From: Rhizobium sp. SEMIA4064 | GTDB lineage: Bacteria; Pseudomonadota; Alphaproteobacteria; Rhizobiales; Rhizobiaceae | NCBI RefSeq assembly: GCF_003025035.1 | Contig: NZ_PYJN01000022.1 | Span: 248,001 to 312,000, forward strand | Length of the DNA: 64,000 nt | Direction: 5' to 3' | In this document: piece by piece, positions 17,799-26,021 of the stretch | Layout of the letters: each line of letters starts with the position of its first letter | Numbering within the stretch: the first letter of the stretch is position 1 | Program-made: the position numbers and the translations under genes | The notes under the pieces: model-generated | What the model was told of the DNA's origin: nothing | Database searches by the model: none | Seen by the model: the letters and a program-made list of their open reading frames with translations, nothing else

Positions 17799-18962
17799 TC
17801 ACAGGCCTTCCAGCAGTTCCAGAAGGCCACCGTCGCTGTTGCGGCGGCCGATGACCGACAGCCCTACCGGTCCGCCATCCATCTTGCCGGCCGGCATGGA
17901 AATCTGCGGCAGGCCGGCATGGCCGGCGATGGAGAGAATACCGAGAGCCTGCTGGCGGTAGACTTCGAACATCTCTGGCGATGAATCCTTGCGGGGAGCA
18001 GGCCCCGGCGCCGTCGGAATGATGATCACCAGGCCGCCGGCAAGGGCTGCGTCCATCGCTCCGGCAATCTCGCGGCGAGTGGCATCCACCCTGGCAAAGG
18101 TCTCGTCGCTGACGGATCGGGCCGCAGCAAAACGCGAGGCGATATCCGGGCCGAGTTCGGCATCATGCGCCTTGACCCAGCCGCCCAACGCTTTCCATGC
18201 ATCATAGCCCTGCCAGAAGCGATAGACCTCGGACCTTTCTTCCGGCCCGACGATCGGCAGCGGATCGGTAACGGTTTTGCCGAACCGGGCCGCGATCTTT
18301 TCCGCCGCCGGCCGCAGCAAGGCCGCAAGCCCCGGATCGATGCCTGTCCAGATATCCGAAGGCAGCCAGGCGGCCGAAAAATCCGTCTTGCCGGCAAGGC
18401 CGAGCGCGCGGCCGACACGAACCAATGTCCCGGCATCGCGGGCGAACCAGCCGAGCGTATCGAAACCCGGCCCGAGCGGCACCACGCCGCCCATGTCGAT
18501 CGCCCCGTGACTGGGCCGCATGCCGAAAATGCCGTTGAAAGAGGCCGGCAGCCGCACCGAGCCGCCCGTATCCGTCCCCAGCGCGAAATCCACGAGACCG
18601 GCGCCGACCGCCGAAGCCGAACCAGAGGAGGAGCCGCCGGGCACACGGTCGGGCGCGGCACTGTTCAGCGGCGTGCCGTAGTGCGCATTGGTGCCCATCA
18701 GGCTATAGGCAAATTCATCCATATGCGTCTTGCCGGCAAGCACTGCGCCCTCGGCCAGCAGCCGGGCGACGACAGGTGCATGCGCCGCCGCCGGGCCATG
18801 CGCGCGCCGCCAGACCGGATTGCCATTGCCGGTGATCCGCCCTTCGACATCGATATTGTCCTTGGCGGCAAAGGTCAGCCCGGCCAACGAGCCGCTATCC
18901 CCGGTGCGAACGGGTTGCGCGAAGAGTTCGATGAAGGCATTGGCGGTATCGATCAGCGGCAT
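17799..18962 (-). CDS. Amidase, amidase-signature family
   Basis: A 387-residue amidase-signature hydrolase (GatA/AtzF/indoleacetamide-hydrolase superfamily). ATG 18962 follows GGAAAGG. The Ser-cisSer-Lys triad is present: Lys34 in FAAKDNID, the cis-Ser in GGSSSGS (about 110-115), and the nucleophile Ser135 in TDTGGSVRLPAS. It hydrolyses a carboxamide to acid plus ammonia in the cytoplasm. It is shorter than GatA and no gatB/gatC lie nearby, so it is a catabolic or detoxifying amidase and not the tRNA amidotransferase. Close relatives are often just labelled amidase; the substrate cannot be read from the sequence. It is a single gene with unrelated neighbours. Confidence 0.88.
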   Translation of the reverse strand: MPLIDTANAFIELFAQPVRTGDSGSLAGLTFAAKDNIDVEGRITGNGNPVWRRAHGPAAAHAPVVARLLAEGAVLAGKTHMDEFAYSLMGTNAHYGTPLNSAAPDRVPGGSSSGSASAVGAGLVDFALGTDTGGSVRLPASFNGIFGMRPSHGAIDMGGVVPLGPGFDTLGWFARDAGTLVRVGRALGLAGKTDFSAAWLPSDIWTGIDPGLAALLRPAAEKIAARFGKTVTDPLPIVGPEERSEVYRFWQGYDAWKALGGWVKAHDAELGPDIASRFAAARSVSDETFARVDATRREIAGAMDAALAGGLVIIIPTAPGPAPRKDSSPEMFEVYRQQALGILSIAGHAGLPQISMPAGKMDGGPVGLSVIGRRNSDGGLLELLEGL

Positions 18963-19095
18963 GGGTGCCTTTCCGTGAAGGTAGGATAATAGGCTAGCGG
19001 CATTCCGCTCTGCGGACAATGACGGCTCTACCTTTCGATGAGCAATCTAGTGCAAGTCGCGCAAAAGTGTGCGGCGGTTTTGCGAAAATGACATG

Positions 19096-19155
19096 CAAAA
19101 ACAAGGAGCTAAAGCGTTGGAGCGAATCTGAAGGATCGCGACGAGCTTTAGCGCT
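19096..19155. repeat. Probable dispersed rhizobial intergenic repeat
   Basis: The segment has AGCTAAAGCG near 19108 and the inverse GAGCTTTAGCGC near 19143, flanking GGAGCGAATCTGAAGGATCG. I recognise this kind of element from rhizobial intergenic regions. Only one copy occurs in this window, so its repeat status rests on prior knowledge. It lies between two minus-strand genes. Confidence 0.4.
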
Positions 19156-19162
19156 CACCGCG

Positions 19163-20272
19163 TCAAAGGACACCCCAGCCGCGATAGCGCCCGCGTCCTG
19201 TCATCTCGCGTATGCCGAGTTCGGCCACCAGATTGAGAGCACCACGGGAGGTGACGCCGACATGGCGTGCAACCATGCTGGCGGAGACGATGGGCCGGGA
19301 AAGCACGATCTCGATAACGCCGGGCAAACTGCTGTTCGACCGCCGATCCTTCAGCCGCTGTTCCATCTGTATCTTGGCGAGCGACAGGCGATCGAGCTCC
19401 TTCAGCCCCGCCTCCGCTGACAGTGCCATGGCCTCGAGAAACGCCGCCAGCCGTATCGTGCCGTCAGACGAGCGGCGGCGCTCGCGCCGAACGGACTTGA
19501 GGCCGGTATTGAGGCAGAAAAGATGTGACGTGACCTTGCCGCGGCTGCGAAGATAGGCACTGACGAGCAGGCTGCCCAGCCAGTGCTGCCGCCGCAGAGG
19601 CTCGATTCGCTCCCAGGCATCGAACAGCACGGCAGCCCCCAAAGCCGGCGGCAGGAGATCGGCCTGATGGATGACGGCGCGCCAGTTCTCCAGCCGCTCG
19701 TTTTCGTCCCAATCCTGATCTCGGATCAGGCCGAGCGGATCGTCCGTGGTCACAACCTTGGCTTCCGGGATCTTTCCATCCAGCACTTGGCCGGAGCGGG
19801 CGATGATGGCATCGATTTCGGCAAAATCCATGCCGAAATCATCTGCGTCATCGTCGTCGCCATCTTCTTCTGCTTCCGCCCTCTCCACGGAGATGAAGCG
19901 CGGCGTGGCCGTTTCCTCGGCATCACCGACATCGCCGCGCAAGGCGGCAAGACCGGCCATTCCCAGCCCCCAATCCGGCTCGCCGCTCCATAGCCGCCGC
20001 CGGGCGCGCAGCACGGCATGGGCGATGGTCAGCTCATGCGTCGGCGCGCGGGCATCCACATGCGCATCGTGCAGCACCAGATCCTCGACATGCACCAATT
20101 CGCCGCCGACCCAGAGCGCGCCGACCGCATCGAAAAAATGCCCACGTTCGCGAAAACCGTTGCCGACCACATGCCGCAACACCCGCTCATCCAGCCGCGC
20201 CAGCATATCCTCCGCCCTGGTCATCGCGGGCAGAAGCGTCGTCAGCGGTAGGGTGGCAAGATCATATCGCAT
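19163..20272 (-). CDS. RHE_PE00001-family protein (DUF1612 plus helix-turn-helix)
   Basis: A 369-residue protein from ATG 20272 (a second possible start lies three codons upstream). The N-terminal half is the DUF1612-type domain (LARLDERVLRHVVGNGFRER, HVEDLVLHDAHVD, THELTIAHAVLRARRRL). An acidic linker (AEAEEDGDDDDADDFG, about 135-150) is followed by a helical region, and a C-terminal helix-turn-helix (MVARHVGVTSRGALNLVAELGIREMTGRGRY). The family is almost restricted to rhizobia, is common on plasmids and islands, and has no assigned biochemical role. DNA binding is likely from the HTH. It is convergent with nothing and divergent from the copper operon, but no link to copper is indicated. Confidence 0.75.
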   Translation of the reverse strand: MRYDLATLPLTTLLPAMTRAEDMLARLDERVLRHVVGNGFRERGHFFDAVGALWVGGELVHVEDLVLHDAHVDARAPTHELTIAHAVLRARRRLWSGEPDWGLGMAGLAALRGDVGDAEETATPRFISVERAEAEEDGDDDDADDFGMDFAEIDAIIARSGQVLDGKIPEAKVVTTDDPLGLIRDQDWDENERLENWRAVIHQADLLPPALGAAVLFDAWERIEPLRRQHWLGSLLVSAYLRSRGKVTSHLFCLNTGLKSVRRERRRSSDGTIRLAAFLEAMALSAEAGLKELDRLSLAKIQMEQRLKDRRSNSSLPGVIEIVLSRPIVSASMVARHVGVTSRGALNLVAELGIREMTGRGRYRGWGVL

Positions 20273-20377
20273 TGGAATCACATGATTGATTCGATCTTAC
20301 GGAAGTTAACACCCCTGGCGGCACCGGGATAGAAAGCAGCCTCTTTCAACTGTGGACGGTGATCACCATTTTTCCTC

Positions 20378-20408
20378 TTGACCTTCCAGCAACAGGAAGG
20401 TTCATAAA
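20378..20408 (+). promoter_or_regulatory. CueR-type copper-responsive promoter
   Basis: TTGACC (-35, 20378-20383) and CATAAA (-10, 20403-20408) are separated by an over-long 19-bp spacer, the hallmark of MerR-family promoters. The spacer holds a perfect inverted repeat ACCTTCC-N7-GGAAGGT (20381-20401), nearly identical to the E. coli copA CueR box. It drives the P-type ATPase gene and the regulator itself. Confidence 0.85.
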
Positions 20409-20444
20409 CCTATCCGACGCCCGCTTCCGGTCACTGGAGTTCCC

Positions 20445-22928
20445 ATGACATTGCATGACGAACACGAACACCACCACCATCAAGATGCACCGCAGGATGC
20501 GGTCATCCGCGATCCCGTCTGCGGCATGACCGTCGATCCTAAGGCCGGCAAGCCGTCATTGGATTATCGTGGCCATACTTTCCACTTCTGCAGCGAAGGT
20601 TGCCGCAGCAAATTCGAAGCGACGCCTGAACATTATCTGACGGCCAAAGACCCGGTCTGCGGCATGGATGTCGACCGCGCCACCGCGCGGCATTTCCTGA
20701 AGCATGAGGGCGAGAAATTCTATTTCTGCTCCACAGACTGCAAGGCCAAGTTCGAAGCCGATCCCACAGCCTATCTCGACGGCAACAGGCCGGCACCGAA
20801 GCCGATGCCGAAGGGCACGCTCTATACCTGCCCGATGCACCCCGAGGTCGTCAGCGACCATCCCGGCGATTGCCCCAAATGCGGCATGGCCCTGGAGCCA
20901 ATGGGCGTACCGGCCGCCGATGAAGGCCCGAATCCGGAACTGGTCGATTTCACCCGCCGCCTCTGGGTCAGCGCCGCGCTGTCGCTGCCGCTGTTGACCC
21001 TTGCCATGGGGCCGATGCTCGGCCTGCCCTTGCGCGACCGGATCGGCGAGCCCGCTGCCACATGGATCGAGCTGCTGCTGGCGACGCCGGTCGTGCTCTG
21101 GGCCGCCCTGCCCTTCTTCCGCCGTGCATGGAATTCGGTTGTCAACCGCAGCCCCAACATGTGGACCTTGATCGGCCTCGGCGTCGGCACAGCCTATCTC
21201 TACAGTCTCGTGGCGACGCTGGCGCCCGGTATTTTCCCGATGAGCTTTCGCGGCCATGGCGAGGCTGTGCCCGTCTATTTCGAGGCGGCTTCGGTCATCG
21301 TCGCCCTGGTCTTCGTCGGCCAGGTGCTGGAGCTGAAGGCCCGCGAGCGCACCGGCTCGGCAATCCGCGCCCTGCTCGACCTCGCGCCAAAGACCGCCCG
21401 CCGTATCGGCAGCGACGACAGCGAGACGGACGTGCCTGTCGATGATATCCAAGCCGGCGACCGGCTGCGCGTACGGCCCGGCGAGCGCGTGCCGGTGGAC
21501 GGCTCAGTCATCGACGGACAGTCGACCATCGACGAATCGATGATCACCGGCGAACCGCTGCCGGTCGAAAAGGCCGAGGGCGATGCGCTGACGGGCGGCA
21601 CGATCAATAAAAACGGCACGCTGATCATGATTGCTGAAAAAGTCGGCGCGGAAACGACGCTGTCGCGCATCGTCGAGCTGGTCGCCAAGGCGCAGCGGTC
21701 CCGTGCGCCGATCCAGACGATGGTCGATCGTGTTTCGGCCGTCTTCGTGCCCGCCGTCGTGGTGGCCGCCATCATCGCCTTTGCGATCTGGGCCTTTGTC
21801 GGACCGGAGCCAAGGCTGGCGCATGCGCTGCTTGCCGCCGTCGCCGTCCTGATCATCGCCTGCCCCTGCGCTTTGGGGCTTGCAACGCCGATGTCGATCA
21901 TGATCGCCACCGGCCGAGGCGCGCAGGAGGGAGTCCTGGTGCGCGACGCCGAGGCGCTGGAGCGCTTCGCCAAGGTCGACACCCTGATCGTCGACAAGAC
22001 CGGCACGTTGACGGAGGGCAGGCCGAACCTGACCGATATCATCCCTGCCGCCGGCGTAGACGAGGCCCGCCTGCTGTCGCTTGCTGCGAGCCTGGAACGC
22101 GGCTCCGAACATCCGCTCGCCGAGGCGATCGTCGCCGGCGCGCAGGAGCGCGGCGCGAGCCTCGTCGATATATCCGACTTCGCAGCAAAAACCGGCAAGG
22201 GCGTGGAGGGTCGCGCCGGCGATACGGCGATCGCTCTCGGCAATGCCGCGATGATGACCGATCTCGGCGTCGCGACCGACGCGCTGCAGGCTGAAACCGA
22301 GCGTCTGCGCGGTGATGGCAAGACCGTGATGTTCGTCGCCCTCGATGGCCGATTGGCCGGCATTGTTGCCGTCGCCGACCGGATCAAGCCGACGACAGCG
22401 GCAGCCATCAAGGCGCTGCACGACAGCGGCCTGAAAATCATTATGGCGACCGGCGACAACGCCCAGACCGCCAAGGCCGTCGCCGCCCATCTCGGCATCG
22501 ACGAAGTCCGCGCCGACATGTTGCCCGAAAGCAAGAAGGCACTGATCGACGAGCTCAGGGCCAAGGGTAATGTCGTCGCCATGGCCGGCGACGGCGTCAA
22601 CGACGCGCCGGCGCTGGCCACAGCCGATGTCGGCATCGCCATGGGGACCGGCGCCGATGTTGCGATGGAAAGCGCCGGCATCACTCTGGTAAAAGGCGAC
22701 CTCAATGGCATTGTCCGGGCGCGGCACCTTTCGGAAGCCACGATCCGCAACATCAAGCAAAACCTGGCCTTCGCCTTCGGCTACAACGCCCTCGGCGTGC
22801 CGCTTGCTGCGGGCGTGCTCTACCCGGTCTTCGGCCTGCTTCTTTCGCCGATGATCGCGGCGGCGGCCATGAGCCTTTCCTCGGTCTCTGTCATCGCCAA
22901 CGCGCTGCGGCTGAGACTGGCGAAATAA
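20445..22928 (+). CDS. copA: Copper-translocating P1B-type ATPase with two YHS domains
   Basis: An 827-residue heavy-metal exporter. The N-terminus is His-rich (residues 3-13). Two YHS metal-binding domains (about 23-65 and 68-112, each DPVCGM plus a paired FxFCS..C) are followed by a heavy-metal-binding motif [22 protein letters not shown] (split here: YTCPMHPEV, then GDCPKCGM, about 127-150). These replace the usual HMA domains. Then come eight membrane segments with the transport-site CPC (Cys473-Pro-Cys475), the phosphorylation motif DKTGT (Asp517), the HP motif (SEHPLAEAI) and [11 protein letters not shown]. It pumps Cu(I) out of the cytoplasm at the cost of ATP. It sits behind a CueR box and is followed by a cueR-like gene 11 bp downstream, forming a self-contained copper-resistance operon. 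Naming as copA/actP is by function. Confidence 0.93.
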   Translation: MTLHDEHEHHHHQDAPQDAVIRDPVCGMTVDPKAGKPSLDYRGHTFHFCSEGCRSKFEATPEHYLTAKDPVCGMDVDRATARHFLKHEGEKFYFCSTDCKAKFEADPTAYLDGNRPAPKPMPKGTLYTCPMHPEVVSDHPGDCPKCGMALEPMGVPAADEGPNPELVDFTRRLWVSAALSLPLLTLAMGPMLGLPLRDRIGEPAATWIELLLATPVVLWAALPFFRRAWNSVVNRSPNMWTLIGLGVGTAYLYSLVATLAPGIFPMSFRGHGEAVPVYFEAASVIVALVFVGQVLELKARERTGSAIRALLDLAPKTARRIGSDDSETDVPVDDIQAGDRLRVRPGERVPVDGSVIDGQSTIDESMITGEPLPVEKAEGDALTGGTINKNGTLIMIAEKVGAETTLSRIVELVAKAQRSRAPIQTMVDRVSAVFVPAVVVAAIIAFAIWAFVGPEPRLAHALLAAVAVLIIACPCALGLATPMSIMIATGRGAQEGVLVRDAEALERFAKVDTLIVDKTGTLTEGRPNLTDIIPAAGVDEARLLSLAASLERGSEHPLAEAIVAGAQERGASLVDISDFAAKTGKGVEGRAGDTAIALGNAAMMTDLGVATDALQAETERLRGDGKTVMFVALDGRLAGIVAVADRIKPTTAAAIKALHDSGLKIIMATGDNAQTAKAVAAHLGIDEVRADMLPESKKALIDELRAKGNVVAMAGDGVNDAPALATADVGIAMGTGADVAMESAGITLVKGDLNGIVRARHLSEATIRNIKQNLAFAFGYNALGVPLAAGVLYPVFGLLLSPMIAAAAMSLSSVSVIANALRLRLAK

Positions 22929-22939
22929 GGAGAGTTCAG

Positions 22940-23326
22940 ATGAATATCGGCGAAGCATCCCGCCGTTCCGGCCTGCCGGCGAAGACGATCCGCTATTACG
23001 AGGATATCGGCCTGATCAGCCCCGATCGCTGTGAAAATGGCTACCGCGACTACGGCTCGGACGACGTGCACAAGCTGCGTTTCCTGCACCGCTCCCGCAG
23101 CCTGGGCTTCTCCGTCGACGAGTGCCGGCAACTGCTGGCGCTCTACGAAGACAAAAGCCGCGCCAGCGCCGACGTTAAGGAAATCGCCACATCGAAGCTC
23201 ACCGAGATCGACCGCAAGATCCGCGAACTGACCGAGCTGCGCCGCACACTGGAGCATCTGGTGCATGCCTGTCATGGCAACGATCGGCCGGATTGTCCGA
23301 TCCTCGAGGAGCTATCGGAGGGGTGA
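22940..23326 (+). CDS. cueR: MerR-family Cu(I)-responsive regulator (CueR/HmrR)
   Basis: A 128-residue MerR-type regulator. The N-terminal winged helix-turn-helix (NIGEASRRSGLPAKTIRYYE, IGLISPDR) is followed by a coiled-coil dimerisation helix (about 80-108) and the metal loop Cys111-x7-Cys119 (ACHGNDRPDC), equal in spacing to CueR Cys112/Cys120. A Ser in place of the Cys found at about position 77 in divalent-metal sensors is also CueR-like. It activates the long-spacer promoter upstream of the ATPase gene when Cu(I) binds. It is the second gene of the operon, 11 bp after the ATPase, which gives autoregulation. Confidence 0.9.
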   Translation: MNIGEASRRSGLPAKTIRYYEDIGLISPDRCENGYRDYGSDDVHKLRFLHRSRSLGFSVDECRQLLALYEDKSRASADVKEIATSKLTEIDRKIRELTELRRTLEHLVHACHGNDRPDCPILEELSEG

Positions 23327-23381
23327 AGTTGCTGCCTCGGCAGGTCAGGCGAATGCGTTGATGCCGGAACGACGTACCTGG

Positions 23382-23420
23382 CCCCTCACCCCCCTCTCCC
23401 CGCAAGCGGGGCGAGGGAGC
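23382..23420. repeat. GC-rich palindromic intergenic repeat, copy 1
   Basis: Reads GCCCCTCACC, then CCCTCTCCCCGC and its near inverse GCGGGGCGAGGG. Same family as copies at 23476, 47859, 52724, 52823 and 60970. With copy 2 it forms an inverted pair between cueR and the thiolase gene, where two convergent units end. Confidence 0.75.
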
Positions 23421-23475
23421 TTTTCGTGCCCTACACTGCCCTCCGGCGGAGTGAAGAGGCGTTGTTTTGCACCGT

Positions 23476-23521
23476 CGTCCCTTCTCCCCGCATGAGCGGG
23501 GAGAAGGCTAGGATGAGGGGC
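23476..23521. repeat. GC-rich palindromic intergenic repeat, copy 2
   Basis: CGTCCCTTCTCCCCGC and inverse GCGGGGAGAAGG, followed by TAGGATGAGGGGCC. It is in the opposite orientation to copy 1, about 55 bp away. Confidence 0.75.
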
Positions 23522-23578
23522 CATGCCCGCAGGCGCGGCATCGGCAGACGCGCCTGACTTGCCCCATAATCCCTCCGG

Positions 23579-24769
23579 TCAATTCACCCGCTCCACCGCA
23601 ATCGCCGTCGCCTCGCCGCCGCCGATGCAGAGGGCGGCGACACCCCGCCTCGCGCCCTGGCGCTGCAGCGCATGCAGCAGCGTCACGATCAGCCGTGCAC
23701 CGGTGGCCCCGATGGGATGACCCAGCGCACAGGCGCCGCCATTGATGTTGAGGCGGTCGCGGTCGATACCGAGATCCTTGGCGGCGGCCATGGCGACGAC
23801 GGCGAAGGCTTCGTTGATCTCGAAGAGATCGACATCGCCGACTTTCCAGCCGGTCTTGTCCAAGACCTTGCGGATCGCGGGGATCGGCGCGGTTGTGTAC
23901 CAGGCCGGCTCTTGGGCATGGGTCGCATGCGCTCTAATCTCGGCGAGGATCGGTAGTCCTTCACGCTCGGCGATCGAGCGGCGTGTCAAGACCAGCGCAG
24001 CCGCGCCGTCCGCATTGGCCGAGGCGCTGGCGGCGGTGATCGTACCGTCCTTGCGGAAGGCCGGCTTCAGCGTCGGGATCTTTTCCGGCGAGACCTTCTG
24101 CGGATGCTCGTCCTTGTTGATCGTCACCGGACCGCCCTTGGCGGCAACGGAAATCGGCGTGATCTCGGCTTCGAACGCCCCCGTCTCGATCGCCTTGCGC
24201 GCACGCGTCAACGTCTCCACAGCATAGGCATCCTGGTCGTCGCGGCTGAACTGATAGGCTTCGACGGCCATCTCGCCGAATTCGCCCATCGAGCGGCCTT
24301 TTTCGTAGGCGTCTTCCAACCCATCGAGCATCATGTGGTCGAAGATGCGGTCATGGCCCAGGCGGTAGCCGCCCCGTGCCTTGGCGAGCAAATAGGGCGC
24401 GTTCGACATCGACTCCATGCCACCGGAAACCGCGATCGAGGCGGAGCCGGCAAGGATCAGATCATGCGCCAGCATGGTCGCCTTCATGCCCGAACCGCAG
24501 ACCTTGTTGATCGTCGTAGCGCCGACCGCATCCGGCAATCCTGCGCCTCGCGCTGCCTGTCTGGCAGGGGCCTGCCCCTGCCCCGCCGGCAAGACGCAGC
24601 CGAACAGCACCTCATCCACCTTCTCCGCGGACAATCCGGCACGCTCCAAAGCAGCACGGATGACATACGAGCCAAGTTCCGGTGCCTGCAACGGAGACAA
24701 TTCGCCTTGGAAACGGCCGAGCGGCGTGCGCGTAGCGGAGACGATGACGACAGGATCGGTGACAGACAT
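23579..24769 (-). CDS. Acetyl-CoA C-acyltransferase (thiolase)
   Basis: A 396-residue thiolase of the biosynthetic/degradative acetoacetyl-CoA type. The acylation Cys91 lies in INKVCGSGMKA. The C-terminal catalytic residues are His in GGACALGHPIGATGARL and Cys in VAALCIGGGEA; the NEAFA motif is also present (FEINEAFAVVAMAA). It reversibly condenses two acetyl-CoA to acetoacetyl-CoA or cleaves 3-ketoacyl-CoA in the cytoplasm. It stands alone; no phaB, phaC or beta-oxidation partner is adjacent, so its pathway (PHB supply, ketone-body or fatty-acid use) cannot be decided. Rhizobia usually have several paralogues. Confidence 0.9.
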   Translation of the reverse strand: MSVTDPVVIVSATRTPLGRFQGELSPLQAPELGSYVIRAALERAGLSAEKVDEVLFGCVLPAGQGQAPARQAARGAGLPDAVGATTINKVCGSGMKATMLAHDLILAGSASIAVSGGMESMSNAPYLLAKARGGYRLGHDRIFDHMMLDGLEDAYEKGRSMGEFGEMAVEAYQFSRDDQDAYAVETLTRARKAIETGAFEAEITPISVAAKGGPVTINKDEHPQKVSPEKIPTLKPAFRKDGTITAASASANADGAAALVLTRRSIAEREGLPILAEIRAHATHAQEPAWYTTAPIPAIRKVLDKTGWKVGDVDLFEINEAFAVVAMAAAKDLGIDRDRLNINGGACALGHPIGATGARLIVTLLHALQRQGARRGVAALCIGGGEATAIAVERVN

Positions 24770-24935
24770 GATGGCTCCTCACAATTTGCAAGTTAAGTGA
24801 TCAAAACCATTGCTACCACGTTAAATGATGTTCGTCATGTAAATATCTCGGAAACATTTCCTCGCACAAAAAGCGTCCGCTATTGCACGATTTGGAATTG
24901 CCGGAATGATTGTTCGTTTCGCCGACATGCATTAT

Positions 24936-24965
24936 GAATATCCATAATTTAGAAATTGGATATCC
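24936..24965. promoter_or_regulatory. Putative operator of the VapBC-type toxin-antitoxin operon
   Basis: GAATATCC (24936-24943) and GGATATCC (24958-24965) form an inverted repeat with a 14-bp AT-rich centre, immediately before the antitoxin ATG at 24967. Autoregulation by the antitoxin-toxin complex at such repeats is typical for the family. Confidence 0.5.
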
Positions 24966-24966
24966 C

Positions 24967-25197
24967 ATGCCTCTCTACATCAAAGACGATGCCATCGACC
25001 TGTTAGCGCGGCGCTACCAGGCGCTGACGAAAACGTCCACTAAAACCGAAGCCGTGCGGCTGGCATTGCAAAAGGCGCTGGACGAGGAGCTTGCCAAACC
25101 GTCGCTCGTCGATATCGCCGTCACCTTCTGTCGTAACCTGAAGCAGAAGGCAGCCACCAAAGAGACGGCCAATCCTCTTCCCGGGGAGGATGCCTGA
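24967..25197 (+). CDS. vapB: VapB-family antitoxin (Rv0623/Psk type)
   Basis: A 76-residue antitoxin. ATG 24967 gives the typical N-terminus MPLYIKDDAIDLLARRYQAL seen in the psk-type VapB group; upstream in-frame ATGs lie inside the operator. The N-terminal part (about 1-45) is a ribbon-helix-helix-like DNA-binding and dimerisation domain with STKTEAVRLALQKAL. The C-terminal tail (SLVDIAVTFCRNLKQKA onward) should wrap the PIN toxin. The stop overlaps the toxin start (TGATG), the usual coupling in such pairs. Confidence 0.85.
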   Translation: MPLYIKDDAIDLLARRYQALTKTSTKTEAVRLALQKALDEELAKPSLVDIAVTFCRNLKQKAATKETANPLPGEDA

Positions 25198-25592
25198 TGT
25201 TCATCGATGCTTCTGTGCTTGCCGCCATGATGACCGATGAGAATGATGCGCGTGAATTTGCCACGCGCATGCAGGCCGATACGGTGCGTATGACCTCACC
25301 TTCGACAGTGGCGCAGGCGGCGATCCATGTCGCCGCCATGCTCGATCTGTCTTTTATCGATGCCGGCGACGCGATCAGAACGTTTTTGACGCTGGTAAAC
25401 ATTCAACTGCTGGCCACGCCCCCGCGCGCGGCTTTTCTCGCGCTCGAAGCCTATGAGTGTTTCGGAAAAGGCCGCCATCCTGCCGATCTCGACTTGGACG
25501 ATTGCATGGCCTACGCCTGCGCCCGCTATTATCGGCAACCGCTATTGGCGAAAGGCGACCGGTTCGGCCATACGGATATCGATATGGCCTAA
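25197..25592 (+). CDS. vapC: VapC-type PIN-domain toxin with an altered acidic residue
   Basis: A 131-residue PIN-domain ribonuclease. Metal-binding acids: Asp4 (MFIDASVLA), the Asp cluster LDLDDCMAYA (99-102) and Asp121 (KGDRFGHTDI). The second acidic residue of the family, the Glu in TSPxxVxEA, is Gln40 here (TSPSTVAQAA), so the active centre may be weakened. VapC toxins cleave tRNA or rRNA when freed from VapB. Translation is coupled to the antitoxin by a 1-base overlap. Length and architecture are otherwise complete. Confidence 0.87.
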   Translation: MFIDASVLAAMMTDENDAREFATRMQADTVRMTSPSTVAQAAIHVAAMLDLSFIDAGDAIRTFLTLVNIQLLATPPRAAFLALEAYECFGKGRHPADLDLDDCMAYACARYYRQPLLAKGDRFGHTDIDMA

Positions 25593-25608
25593 CCGGTCTG
25601 TATCGAAA

Positions 25609-25917
25609 CTACTGTCCAGGGCAACGCGAGGTCGGACCGGCGGCATATGTGTTCGAAACGCCAACGGCGTTCGGCGCTGCGGCGCATTGCAACCTCGTTA
25701 TCGCATCACCCGCACGGATGGGACCGGTGACCGACGGATCGGTGTTGATCGTGCCATCCGGAAGGATTGCGTCCTTGGAATGATCGACGACGCCAAAGTC
25801 GGTCTGGATTGCCTGTGCGTCGAAGGTCGTTGTGCGATGTTTGTGAGCGGGGCCAGCCAAAGCTACGCTGGATGCGCCAACGATGAGGGCGGAGATGGTA
25901 AGAGCCTTGAGCAGCAT
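25609..25917 (-). CDS. Small exported protein of unknown function (102 aa)
   Basis: A 102-residue protein with a clear N-terminal signal peptide (MLLKALTISALIVGASSVALA, likely cleavage after ALA or AGPA). The mature part of about 80 residues is polar (HKHRTTTFDAQAIQTDFGVVDHSKDAILPDGTINTDPS) and has two Cys (LQCAAAP, SRCPG) that could form a disulfide in the periplasm. Similar small periplasmic proteins are common in rhizobia and have no assigned role. It is convergent with vapC and upstream of the MFS gene region, with no evident operon. Confidence 0.65.
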   Translation of the reverse strand: MLLKALTISALIVGASSVALAGPAHKHRTTTFDAQAIQTDFGVVDHSKDAILPDGTINTDPSVTGPIRAGDAITRLQCAAAPNAVGVSNTYAAGPTSRCPGQ

Positions 25918-26021
25918 GGCACGTGTCTCCTATGAAGTTGAAACCCATTTTATATTATGAATCACGAAGATATTTTACACCATCGCATGGCCACACGTCA
26001 CGCTTGTTTGATGGACCTGCA

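Noticed and set aside
16350..17984. 544-codon plus-strand frame across mdtA and the intergenic gap
   Set aside because: Shadow of the adaptor gene; composition Arg/Gly/Asp/Leu-rich and no recognisable domain.
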